In this document: piece after piece, positions 11,798 to 21,677 of the stretch
Numbering within the stretch: the first letter of the stretch is position 1
How the letters are laid out: each line of letters begins with the position of its first letter
Source: Begonia masoniana
Taxonomy: Eukaryota; Streptophyta; Magnoliopsida; Cucurbitales; Begoniaceae
Assembly: GCA_022432975.1 (NCBI GenBank)
Contig: CM039508.1
Coordinates: 23,933,278 to 23,997,277 of the forward strand
Length of the DNA stretch: 64,000 nt
Direction of reading: 5' to 3'
Program-made: the position numbers and the translations under genes
The notes under the pieces: model-generated
Seen by the model: the letters and a program-made list of their open reading frames with translations, nothing else
What the model was told of the DNA's origin: nothing
Databases searched by the model: none

Positions 11798-12566
11798 GTA
11801 TGGATCCTCCAGATGAGAACCTTGTGCCTTAAGCTGATGAGTTGATGTAGTTGGTAGATCGAGCTCATGGGGATTGGTTGCTGCAGTCAGACAAATGTTA
11901 TTCCTGTGAGAATGTATTTTTGAATGTTATGTCAAGTCATGTATAGCTTTTGAAATCCTAAAACCGATGTATAGAATTCGTGTTGATGTTTTAAAACTCC
12001 GTTGGGATTCTGTTGAAAATTTTGATAATGTATAGGTTTTGATGTTTAAGTTCTTAAACCTCTATATTTGACAGTTGTATATACATTTTGAAATATTCTG
12101 GAACTGCTTGGAGTTTTCTCTTTTAGGTTGTGCATGGATTGTCTCGAGTTTTAGAGCTATCCATGCAGTTTGTTTTCTTGAACTTCTGTCATGTTTTCTA
12201 ACTTCTGTTATGTTTTCATGCATGTTTTAAAACTGTATTTTGAATCAGGTTTTGAGGGTTTGAAGTTTTTATGTCTTATGTCCTTTTACCTTCTGTTTAT
12301 AAGTTCTTCTGTTTAATGTTGTCTATTCTGCCTTTCAGTTTCTGTCTTTCGAGTTTTCAAGTATTTGGCTAAGTGTTAGTCGTCTACGCCTTCAGTAAAA
12401 CAGTCGTCCACGTCCATTCTGTCTTCAAAATAATGGTCTATTTTGCCTTTGGTTTCTGTTCTTTTATTCGGCTAAGTGTTATTGTCCAAAGTTATCGTCC
12501 ACGATAACGTTGCCGAGAGTCTGCCTGTTATTTTAAAAGTCCAAAGTCTATCTTTTATTTTAAACG

Positions 12567-12845
12567 TCTACAGACTCCTGTGTCCACTGTTTTTGTCTTT
12601 TAGTGCAAACGTCCACGGACTCCTGTGTCCACTGTTTTTGTCTTTTAGTGCAAACGTCCACGGACTCTTGTGTCCATTGTTTTTGTCTTTTAGTGCAAAC
12701 GCCCACGGACTCCTGTGTCCACTGTTTTTGTCTTTTAGTGTAAACGTCCACGGACTCCTGTGTCTGGTATTTTTGTCTTTAGTGTATACGTTCACGGACC
12801 CTTGTGTCCACTTCTTTTGTCTTTTAGCGTAAACGTCCACAGATT
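12567..12845 (+). repeat. 45-bp minisatellite in LTR C
   Basis: About six imperfect copies of a 45-bp unit beginning GTCCACGGACTCCTGTGTCC. As 45 is a multiple of three, it produces long repetitive open frames on both strands (12476-12832, 12560-12751) that are not genes. The 5' LTR of C carries the same array at 50066-50345. Confidence 0.9.
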
Positions 12846-13099
12846 CTATTTTCTGTGTGATTGTCCACAGCACCTTATTGTCCACGGCTACTGTAGCCTT
12901 CCACAGTATGTCTTCCAATTTATGTTTTTCCCATATTATTTCGTGTTTTACTTCTGTTTTTCATATCTCCCCGTCTTCTTGCTCTCGTTCAGAGTACTCG
13001 TCCACAATTTTTATGTTCCTGTTCTTTTCTGTTGTGTTCTGTTCATTTGTTCTTTTCTTCTATTTTCAAAGTCCATTTGGCCTGTTGTTTTAAACGTCC

Positions 13100-14038
13100 T
13101 GTAACACCCGGTTTTATTAAACCAATTTCTATTCCGTTATTTAATAGTAAGCATGTTGTGGAGAAAATTGAGGGAAATATTAATTAGGTTAATGAGTGAC
13201 TAAGTTAGGGCGTAGTGGTAAATTAAGAGCTATAATGGATAACCTATTTAAGGAAAGAGGCTTTGTGATTAATACACTAAAGCCGCCACTATCCAGCTTA
13301 TCATTTCTCCTTCAGCCTTCAGCTCTGCAACAGAACCCTCTAGGCGATTCCCTCGCCCGATTTTCTTTCAACCTAGGTACGTTTTTCTCATTTTCTTATG
13401 TATTAGTAGTTAGATGACCGAGGAAGTGCAATGTGAAGATTTCTAGGATGCTGCGAGTGAGAGTAGGTTCAGGTTATTGGTGATAAATGAGAATGCACGA
13501 GTAGCAGGGTTTCAAACTAGTTTCCTTAAATTTCTGATTGATTTCTGGTGGAGCTTAGTGAGAGTTTGATTGATGCTCTGTTGTGACTCTAGGTGTGTGA
13601 TCTTCTAAGGCAACTTACAGCCGAGCGATTTCCAGAGACCAGGTAAGTAGAGTATGCTTGTGCCTTAGGGCCTACATCACAAAACAGTAGGATTGTGCAT
13701 GCTTGAATGTGTTTGTATGTCATGCATCATATTTTGAAAATTATGCAAAAATGAATTTACATGAAATGGCATGGTAAGGAATGAACAGCTTGTAACAAGT
13801 TGTTAGGGGAACTAATCCGCCCCTTGAACCAAGAGAGGATGTATGACTTTGGAGAAAGTGATCCAAACCACAATTTCACAGGGGGATCTGAACAGTTGTT
13901 AAGGGAACTAATCCGCCCCTTAATCAAGAGAGGGATGTATGACTGTGGTAGAAGGTCCACACCTCCAATTTGCACAGTGTAGGGGGATCAGATCGAAACA
14001 ATGCATTGCAACTGAATGGAAAGTATATTTTTTTTTTT
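13100..14038 (+). repeat. LTR D, 5' part, cut by contig end
   Basis: Starts TGTAACACCCGGTTTTATT inside the C 3' LTR and runs to the N gap. It has the 5' splice-like site AG|GTAAGT (intron side from 13643) and a ~118-bp tandem duplication at about 13795-13935 (ACTAATCCGCCCCTT motif). The complete copy is D' at 20210-22220 on the minus strand. The last bases before the gap (poly-T) look degraded. Confidence 0.85.
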
Positions 14039-14138
14039 NNNNNNNNNNNNNNNNNNNNNNNNNNNNNNNNNNNNNNNNNNNNNNNNNNNNNNNNNNNNNN
14101 NNNNNNNNNNNNNNNNNNNNNNNNNNNNNNNNNNNNNN
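14039..14138. other. Assembly gap (100 N)
   Basis: Exactly 100 N between a poly-T and a poly-A stretch; typical of a scaffold join of unknown size. Confidence 0.99.
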
Positions 14139-14535
14139 AAAAAAAAAAAAAAAAGCATGCCAAAAAAATATCAAAATGGAAGGGAAAAAGTCCTGATGGT
14201 CAATCTGTATCAGGATTATGAAAGATTTTGTCGCAATTTCGTCGATTTGGGGCTCAATTTCTGGCGATTTGGGGGGCCGATTTTGAACGAGGTTCGCGAA
14301 TGTGCGGTCGAAGTTTGTCGTAGCAGGACCGGTTTTGCGAGTGGTGGTCGGATTGGCTAGCTTCAGCAGGAGGAAAGTTTCGACAAATACCAATCTGCAG
14401 TTTTCGGGTTTAAATGCGAGGCGAGTGGCCTGTTCTAAACGCTGGTTACCCCCTCCAAGCTGCGAGTACCTGCCTGACGCGGGGGGTCAGCAAGTACCCG
14501 TGTGACCGTCAGGCGGGTACCCGGTCAATGGGGCG
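14139..14535. other. Unassigned sequence ending in GGGTACCC repeats
   Basis: I recognise no gene. The last ~80 bp are GC-rich with GGGTACCC-type palindromes. They continue at 16608-16770 on the far side of the solo LTR, so both sides were one repeat before the LTR inserted. Confidence 0.6.
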
Positions 14536-14978
14536 TGTAACACCCGGCATTTTTGCCATGTAAATATTTCTTGAATTATTGGACGAAATTAATGGGAATA
14601 TTTATACAATGTATATTTTTATGAATTTATCGATGGTTTCAATTGAATGTGAGTGATTCGTAAAACCGATTTGACGAACTAAATAGTAATTTAGTTAAAA
14701 ACCAATGGAAGGGCAATATAGGAAACCAACTAAGGTAGCTGGAAGGGAACTAATGAGTGTTTGACACTTGGCAAACTTGTTGGTGAAGCCAAGCCCCTCT
14801 TCCTTCTTTCCTCCTACGTGAAAACACTCCAACTTGGAATTTTCATCTTTCGTTCTCTATTCTCTCTTCTAGGCGCCTGAGACAAATTTCCAAAACTTTG
14901 TTTCTCCTGTTTCCTTCAGTAAAGGTTCGCGAATCACAGTTGACGTGTGTGCAAAGCTTGCTGCATTTCGAACAATAG

Positions 14979-15462
14979 GTAAGTTCATGCGTATGAGTTG
15001 GCCCTTAAAGCCCTTCAGCACGGAGATACTAGGTTTTGGTTCGGGTAGTTAGGTTATAGGTTTGGTTTTAAGTTAAATGTGTTATGTTTTCATGTTTGTT
15101 TTTATTCTGTCGCCTGTATATGTTGAGTTTAAGCATCGTATCTGTTCATGCATACACGTTTTCTGGAAAACCACGTAAATGTTTTTCAGCACCGTATTTG
15201 AAGTACTGAAAGTTAAAAATGTGAATGTAATGTATGGTTAAGTGTGGACGAGGACTGACATCCTGTCATGTACTCCTGTTATGTCCTGTTGTGGCATGTA
15301 CTCCTGTTGCGCCAGCTCTTGCTCCCACTTTTACCTTCCTGTCCAGTAAAACGTAATGTAATGTAATGTTCATGTATTTGAAATGTTCATGCACAGCATA
15401 TGCATCACTGTATTTCATGTTCTTACTGAGCTCTAGGCTCATAGTTGAACTCCCTGTTGTAG
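14979..15462 (+). promoter_or_regulatory. Intron-like module in LTR I
   Basis: AATAG|GTAAGTTC at 14979; hairpin TGAGC-TCTAG-GCTCA at 15427-15441; TTGTAG|GT with AG at 15461-15462, 33 nt after the A of CTGAG. Confidence 0.5.
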
Positions 15463-15964
15463 GTATGGATCCTCCAGATGAGGACTTTGTGCCTCAAGCT
15501 GATGAGTAGGTGAAGTTGGTGGATCGAGCTCATGGGGATTGGTTACTGTAGTCAGACAAATTTTATTCCTGTGAGAATGTATCTTTGAAAGTTATGTCAA
15601 GTCCTGTATAGCTTTTGAAATTTTAAAACTGATGTGTAGATTGTGTGTTCATGTTTTCAAAACTTCTGTTTTTTGAATTCTAGAAATGTATGTCAAGTTC
15701 TGTTTAACTTTTGAGATTTTAAAACAATGTATAAACTCTGTGTTGATATTCTATTAAAACCTCTGTTTGACAGTTAAATGCATATTTTGAATTATTCTGG
15801 AATCTGCTTGGAGTTCTTCTCTTTTAGGTTGTGCATGGATTGTCTCGAGTTTTAGAGCTATCCATGCAGTCTGATTTCTTGCACTTCTGTCATGCTTTCT
15901 AACTTTCGTCATGTTTTCATGCATGTTTTAAAACTGTGTTTTGAATCGGGTCTGTTCGGGGTTT

Positions 15965-16480
15965 TGGAAGTATTTTATGTCTTCCATTTACGTCATCCGT
16001 TTTATTTTCCGTTTTACGTCATCCGTTTATGTCATCCGTTTTACGTCATCCGTTTTATATCATCTGTTTTATGTCTTCCATTTACGTCATCCGTTTATGT
16101 CATCTGTTTATGTCATCTATTTTATATCATCCGTTTTATGTCTTCCATTTACGTCATCCGTTTATGTCATCCGTTTTATATCATCCATTTTATGTCTTCC
16201 ATTTACGTCATCCATTTTATATCATCCGTTTTACGTCATCCGTATCATCCGTTTTATGTCTTCCATTTACATCATATGTTTATGTCATCCGTTTATGTCA
16301 TCCGTTTTATATCATCCATTTTATGTCTTCCATTTACGTCATCCATTTTATATCATCTGTTTTACGTCATCCGTTTATGTCATCCGTTTTACGTCATCCG
16401 TTTTATGTCATCCGTTTTCTGTCTTCCATTTTATGCCATCCACTCTATGTCTTCCATTTTATGCCTTCAACTTTATGTCT
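15965..16480 (+). repeat. Pyrimidine-rich minisatellite in LTR I
   Basis: Short units built from ATCCGTTTTATGTC, TTCCATTTACGTC and ATCCGTTTATGTC, repeated in variable order. All three plus frames stay open across it (15892-16560 and others); these frames are repeat artefacts. Confidence 0.85.
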
Positions 16481-16607
16481 TTCCATTTAAATATTCAAGA
16501 GTTTTAGATAGTTCAAAAAATTTTACGTTAAAAAATGTAAATGTCAAAGTCCCGTTTTAGTTAAAGTCAAAGTCCCGTTCCCGTCCCGACGGGTCGGGGT
16601 CGTCACA

Positions 16608-16770
16608 GGGCAGGTACCCGCTTTACCCTCTGCTAGGGGGTGCGCGGGTACCCGCCAGACGAGGGGGGTTGGCGGGTACCCGCGTGGCCCTCCGCGTCAG
16701 GCGGGTACCCGCTCAATGGGGCGGGTACCCGCTGCACCCTCTGCGGGGGGTGCGCAGGTATCCGCAAAGC
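16608..16770. repeat. GC-rich GCGGGTACCCGC palindromic repeat
   Basis: Several copies of the palindrome GCGGGTACCCGC or near matches, spaced by CAATGGG and CACCCTCTGC blocks, in tandem. It stands out by base composition from the AT-rich sequence to its right. Confidence 0.7.
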
Positions 16771-17190
16771 TTTATTCTGCACTTTCGATAGTTGAAGCTT
16801 TTTTTTTGCACTTTTCTGATAGTTGAAGCTTTTTTTTTCACTTATCGCTTATATTAATTGCATCTTAATTACACATTGTTTGACACGTCAGTAAATATTT
16901 TAAAAGAGTAGAATAAAAAGCAAAACATTGATCACCTACTATAAAGAAGGAGAACATCTAATCTTGGTAATATTCTGCAACGATGAATATGTTATATTCT
17001 CGTTTTCCATTTGCAGCTTAAAAATTGATTTAAAAGAAAAATAATGAAAACTGTAATATTTTAATATATAATATTACGATTTTCATCATAAGAAAATAAA
17101 AAGGTAGTTGCCTAAAAAATTAGAAGATTACTTTATATTAAAAATAAATTTCTTTAATTTTATTAGTGAATCACTAATATTTAACCGACG
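16771..17190. other. AT-rich sequence, no gene seen
   Basis: Contains a direct repeat of ATAGTTGAAGCTTTTTTTT (about 16789-16830) and a short palindrome ATTAGTGAATCACTAAT near 17162. It may include the outer end of the hAT transposon, but I could not fix a terminal inverted repeat. Confidence 0.4.
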
Positions 17191-17527
17191 GGCTGGCTTG
17201 ACTTGCTACTGTCTTGGCTCGCTACTATAAGGAGCTGAGTCTGGCCCGATCCCATAAGGTGAGTCGAGCCGAGCCGAGCTGAGCCTACGGACTGGACTTG
17301 TGATCAAGCCAACGAGCCGGTTCATTGGCTCGGCAGGCAGGCTCGCGAGCCAGCCCACGGGCTGGCTTGACTTGCTACTATCTTGGCTCGCTACTGTAAG
17401 GAGCTGAGTCTGGCCCGATCCCATAAGGTGAGCCGAGCCGAGCCGAGCCTACGGACTGGACTTGTGATCAAGCCAACGAGCCGGTTCATTGGCTCGGCGG
17501 GCCAGGCTCGTGAGCCAGCCCACCCAG
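17191..17527 (-). repeat. Two-copy 168-bp tandem repeat (hAT subterminal region)
   Basis: Two near-identical units start with GGCTGGCTTGACTTGCTAC at 17191 and 17359. They are dense in GAGCCGAGCC and GGCTCG motifs. Similar GAGCCGAGCC-rich sequence flanks the other half of the hAT transposon at 40881-41115. Repeated subterminal motifs are usual transposase-binding regions in plant hAT elements; that role is inferred. Confidence 0.6.
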
Positions 17528-18107
17528 CAACGATTATTTGACCTGAGACAGAAGATTTAGGCCGAGTGAGTATCTGTTCATTGACGAAAGAAAACATAGA
17601 ATAGAGAGAGAGAGAGAGAGAATAGGAGACGAAGAAGAAAAAAAATGAAAACCGAACTGAGAAGGAAGAAGATGAAAGATGGGAAGACCGAGTGGGTTTT
17701 GATTCTTCGGCGGAGGAAAATATAGAATAGGGAGAGAGAAAAAAGGAGAAGAAGAAGAAGAACGAAAACCGAGCTGAGAAGAGGGGCCATAGGGGATTAA
17801 TTAGTGAGCAAGTCTTAGTTTTCTTTTTCCTCGTGCATAAATGATGAGATTGCAGGTTGATTTTACGTTCCAAAAAAAATTAAAAAGATGGTAGCAAGCA
17901 GGCACCGTTCAAACTAAAGAACGATTAAAAGAAAATAAAATAACTTTTTATTTGATTTGATAATGAATTAACTTCGCCTATAAATTAACTTCCGTCTCTT
18001 CATTTTTTTTTACAAAATCTTATTCAATATTTTAAGTTCATTTCTGAATTAGTGCTCTCAATCAATTTCTCTCTTCCTACAATTCATTTTTTTCCTCATC
18101 CAACAAG
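17528..18107 (+). other. hAT transposon 5' region
   Basis: GA-rich (a GA microsatellite near 17602-17622) then AT-rich. It ends in a likely untranslated exon with a GT donor at 18108 (CAAG|GTAT). The likely acceptor is ATAG at 19361-19364, so this would be the transposase leader. Minus-strand frames here are low-complexity. Confidence 0.4.
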
Positions 18108-18126
18108 GTATATTTTAATTTTTTTT

Positions 18127-19288
18127 GGGAAAAGTTCAATTTAGACCCCAACGTATGGGGTCAGTGACCATTTGGTACTTAACGTTTTTTTTGTACCCAA
18201 TCAATCCCTATTGTATAAAACATTTGCAATTCAAACTCTGCCGCATTTTTCAGGGAAATTACAAATGTCATGTTAAATTACCAAAACTACCCTCCTTCTC
18301 TCTCCTCTCGTCTCTCCTCTCTCTCTATCCTCTCTCTCCTCCACCAGCATACCTCTCCCCTCTTCTCTCTCTCCTCTCTCTCTCTCCCTCTCCTCCCTTC
18401 CCTCCTGCTGTCTGCACTCAGCTGCAACTCTCAGCTGCACTCTCAGCTGACTGGGTTTGAAATCCATTTTCGAAAGGATTATGCCTCTGCCTCGAAAATC
18501 GCAGATGGTTCCCCCTGCTCAATTTTCGTTTGTCAGAACCCCAATTCCCCAAATCGATCCAGATCAATGTGCGTCAGTCATTGGAGCCCTACTCGAGTTT
18601 CAACCAACAAACAAAAACGTTTACAATATCTACACTACGCCTAAGTTTTTAATTCGCTGAGAGACCGGACGGTTTGCGAAGGTTACGTCATTTGTGGAGA
18701 AGCAGTCTCTGCGTCAAAGGTTGAGGAAATAACGGCGACCTACCGAGAAACCGAACCAGATGCAAAGATCAGGGCCATGTTCAGCGAAGGTTTATTAGAG
18801 AATCTGGAAGGACAAAAAAACGAAGAAGAAGAATACGAAAAGGTGGACTGAGAGAGCCTTATTATATAGCATAAGAAAACAATTAATTAATTTTAACCAT
18901 CAATCTTGAAGGTGCATCAAGATTTCTTATTGCTCATGTCTATTTCTCCTACCAGCAGGGATGAACCCTTTGTCGGTCCTTGGATTAGTAGTCGTTTTAC
19001 ACAGTCTACACGTATAAAATCTAAACATTCTCGCTTGAAAACTCATGTTGCCGCCGGAGTGAGCGAATCTGCCTGAAGGAAAGCTGGGTATGGGAGATAC
19101 TCACTTTAAGAGAGATAGAGGGAGTTTGGTAATTTTAAAAGGGCATCTGTCAATTTTAACTGAAAAATTGACGGCAGGGTTTGAATTGCAAACGTTTTAT
19201 ACGATAGGGTTTGATTGGGTACAAAAAAAACGTTAGGTACCAAATGGTCACTGACCCCATACATTGGGGTCTAAATTAAATTTTTCCC
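18127..19288. mobile_element. MULE-like element with ~190-bp inverted ends
   Basis: The ends GGGAAAAGTTCAATTTAGACC (left) and its near reverse complement at 19288 extend into inverted repeats of roughly 120-190 bp. The 9-bp flanks ATTTTTTTT at 18118-18126 and 19289-19297 match exactly, the duplication length of Mutator-like elements; a low-complexity T run makes this weaker than it looks. No transposase is present, so it is non-autonomous. The interior holds CT-rich sequence and a possible captured exon (18459-18851). It sits in the leader intron of the hAT transposase. Confidence 0.75.
18459..18851 (+). pseudogene. Possible captured gene fragment inside the MULE
   Basis: Two open stretches with ordinary, non-repetitive composition. 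The first, to the TGA at 18658-18660, contains PLPRKSQMVPPAQFSF. The second ends at TGA 18849-18851 with an acidic tail (EGLLENLEGQKNEEEEYEK). I do not recognise the protein. Such fragments between MULE ends are often captured host exons; that is an inference from position and composition only. Confidence 0.35.
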
Positions 19289-19467
19289 ATTTTTTTTACA
19301 TATATTTACATAATTTTTAATTGTAGTTATATTAACTAAATTTTTTTCCATTAATTTTTTATAGGTTTCGTATACGTGAAGTTGATCAATTCACACCATC
19401 TACAAGCTTTTGTTGGACATTGATTATATGGTATTAATTTATTATTAAAAATTTAATTTTATTTATT

Positions 19468-19993
19468 ATGGATTTTCGCAATTATAATATTGATGATAAT
19501 GACGTAGAAAAAATTAGAGAATTAAATCCTACATTTTCTGTGGGACAATTATATACACAAACATCCACTTCACCTAGAAAAAGAAGACATAAAACTTCAG
19601 ATGTATGAAAACATTTTGATTTAAAAGATGTTAAAATTACGAGCAAAATAAAAACTAGAACCAATGTAAATATTGTGCTAAAAATTATGCTTATATTTCT
19701 GGTAGCTCTACTAGCACCATTGGTAGACATTTTCAAAAATGTCACTTAAATGAGGAATCACGAGATTCAACACAATCTCAATTAAATGTTACTGGTAGTG
19801 GTATTTTCACATATTCACAAAATAGAATAAGAGAAGGAATAACATAACTTGTAGCACAATCCGAATTGCCTTTATCATTCATCGATAGCGAAGTGTTTGA
19901 AAAATTTATGAAAGAATATGTTACTTCTAGTTTTAAACGTGTCTCTAGAAGTACTACGAGAAATGATATTCTTAAACTGTTTATGGATATGAA
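19468..19993 (+). pseudogene. hAT transposase, N-terminal half with BED zinc finger
   Basis: Starts ATG at 19468 (MDFRNYNIDDND). The BED finger region reads SDV*KHFDLKDV, then CKYCAKNY and a TIGRHFQKCH tail, giving the C-x2-C...H-x4-H-type pattern of plant BED/hAT transposases. It is broken by a TGA where Trp is expected (about 19606-19608), a frameshift near 19660 and a TAA near 19846. It ends LKLFMDMN at 19993, where the LTR of element C is inserted. The next residues are found on the minus strand of contig 3 at 45741 and leftwards (ENELIKFFSNVPS). Confidence 0.85.
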
Positions 19994-20597
19994 TGTGACG
20001 ACCCCCGACCCGATCGGGGTCGAGGAGCCTCACTCCGGACATTAAAAACGTGACATATATTTTTTTTTAAACTTTGCACGGAGAAAATTCTCACTGGAAT
20101 TGAAGACTGTAAGGCAATTTTAAAAAGAATCAGGTTACATGAATAAATAACAGAAGAAGACAGGAAGACAGAAGTAGAAATAGACTTTGGACGTTGCAGA
20201 GTTTGGACATGTAACGCCCCGAATTATATAAACCCGGTTTGTTACACATACTACTGAACCGAACTATGACTTTTGAGAAAATTTAAAATTTCATTCAATG
20301 GTCAAGATTTTGACTCTTAAAACGTTAAAACTTGCAGCGGAAAAATCATCATATAAAAAAAACAATCTTTATTAAAAAAAAAACAAAATATTCAAGGCAG
20401 TTGGTTGAAAGAGAAAGAGAAAACTGATCACGTTGTCCGGTCACTAAACGAAAAAAAGAAGTCTTCTAATCACAAACAAAACAGAGCACATCATCCGGTC
20501 ACTAAATGACAACACTTCTACTACATCTTCCGATAGGTCTAATACACGACATCCATCGATCACTAAACGACAAAACTTATTATACACATCCACCGAT

Positions 20598-20755
20598 AGC
20601 TTTTACTGAAGACATCATCCGATGGCTTTTACTGAAGACATCATCTGATGGCTTTTACTGAAGACATCATCCGATGGCTTTTACTGAAGACATCATCGGA
20701 TGGCTTTACTGAAGACATCATCCGATGACTTTACTGAAGACATCATCCGATGACG
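20598..20755 (-). repeat. 26-bp minisatellite in LTR D'
   Basis: About six copies of a unit reading (plus strand) CATCATCCGATGGCTTTTAC plus TGAAGA, with small indels in later copies. It occupies the same part of the LTR as the minisatellites of C, I and F. Confidence 0.85.
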
Positions 20756-21198
20756 TCAGCCGGACGATTTATCCAACTACATCTACCGGTAGACAACGTC
20801 TTTCGACAGACAACAGAAACAACAACTCAGCAAAACAGCAAATTTCACTCTAAACACAGTGAAACTCCGACTACCAAGGAACCTGAGCATTTTACAAAAA
20901 TCATCCAAAACTACTTAAATCCGTGTATTACTCCAAAATTTGCTAAAAGCCACTTTAAAAGAACCAACAGAGTATCATTATTAGAAAAAGACCCATATTG
21001 TATCCAAAACATCCAAAACTACTATTGTCACTAAAACTCCCAATATATATAAATTGTATCATGGTTCACTAAACTTTCTCATCTACTGACACCAGTTAAA
21101 CCACCTCATCAGAATCACCAATCCGTGGCATTGAAGTGCTCCCCTAACAGCCTAATCCTCAACATGTTCAGAGAACACACCTTCTGTTGCCTCTTCAC

Positions 21199-21677
21199 CT
21201 ACATCACAAAACTCATATATTAGCCTAATGCTAAGTAAGTAAAGCAATAATGAAATGGAATGCTGAAACATAAATTCCTAAACATGCAGTTTCTACTTTC
21301 TCATCTCAGTTGCATATGCATTCGTTTCTGATCTGATCCCCCTGTGAAATTGGGAGTTGGACCACTTCTCCCAAAGTCATACATCCTCTCTCTTGATTAA
21401 GGGGCGGATTAGTTCCCTTAACAACTGTTCAGATCCCCCTGTGAAATTGGGGTTTGGATCACTTTCTCCAAAGTCATACATCCTCTCTCTTGGTTAAGGG
21501 GCGGATTAGTTCCCTTAACAACTGTTACAATCTGTTCATTCCTTACCATGCCATTTCATGTAAATTCATTTTTGCATAATTTTCAAAATATGATGCATGA
21601 CATACAAACACATTCAAGCATGCACAATCCTACTGTTTTGTGATGTAGGCCCTAAGGCACAAGCATACTCTACTTAC
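21199..21677 (-). promoter_or_regulatory. Intron-like module in LTR D'
   Basis: Minus strand: CAG|GTAAGTA at 21677; hairpin TTAGC-ATTAG-GCTAA at 21234-21220; TGTAG|GT with AG at 21200-21199, 33 nt from the putative branch-point A (21232). The stem differs from other groups but is still fully paired. Confidence 0.5.

Larger units (their letters stand above)
10645..13099 (+). repeat. 3' LTR of element C, interrupted by LTR D
   Basis: Begins TGTAACACCCGGCATTTTGCC. It matches the 5' LTR of C (45747-50832) up to the insertion of LTR D after 13099, with target duplication CGTCC at 13095-13099. Features in order are a CT-rich leader (~10900-11040), the intron-like module (11309-11797), an inverted repeat TGCATGGAT...ATCCATGCA (12131-12167) and a 45-bp minisatellite (~12567-12845). 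The last ~215 bp of the LTR are missing from this contig. Confidence 0.9.
14536..16607 (+). mobile_element. Solo LTR I (element C subgroup)
   Basis: TGTAACACCCGG...GGTCGTCACA, 2072 bp, flanked by GGGCG (14531-14535) and GGGCA (16608-16612), a 5-bp duplication with one change. No internal region. It resembles LTR C along most of its length, including the module and the inverted repeat TGCATGGAT...ATCCATGCA (15832-15868). It carries a different minisatellite (15965-16480) where C has its 45-bp array. Confidence 0.9.

Noticed and set aside
12476..13104. Repetitive 118-209-residue frames (also 22216-22845 and 49979-50758)
   Set aside because: They follow a 45-bp minisatellite in the LTR of element C and shift between copies; no known domain.
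15892..16560. 222-residue frame with Phe/Cys/His-rich repeats
   Set aside because: All three frames are open over the minisatellite of solo LTR I; low complexity, no start context.
17391..17873. 160-residue minus-strand frame with Phe/Ser-rich segments
   Set aside because: It derives from GA-rich simple sequence and the 168-bp tandem repeat; no conserved protein features.
18273..18467. Arg/Glu-rich minus-strand frame
   Set aside because: Translation of a CT-rich simple repeat inside the MULE-like element.
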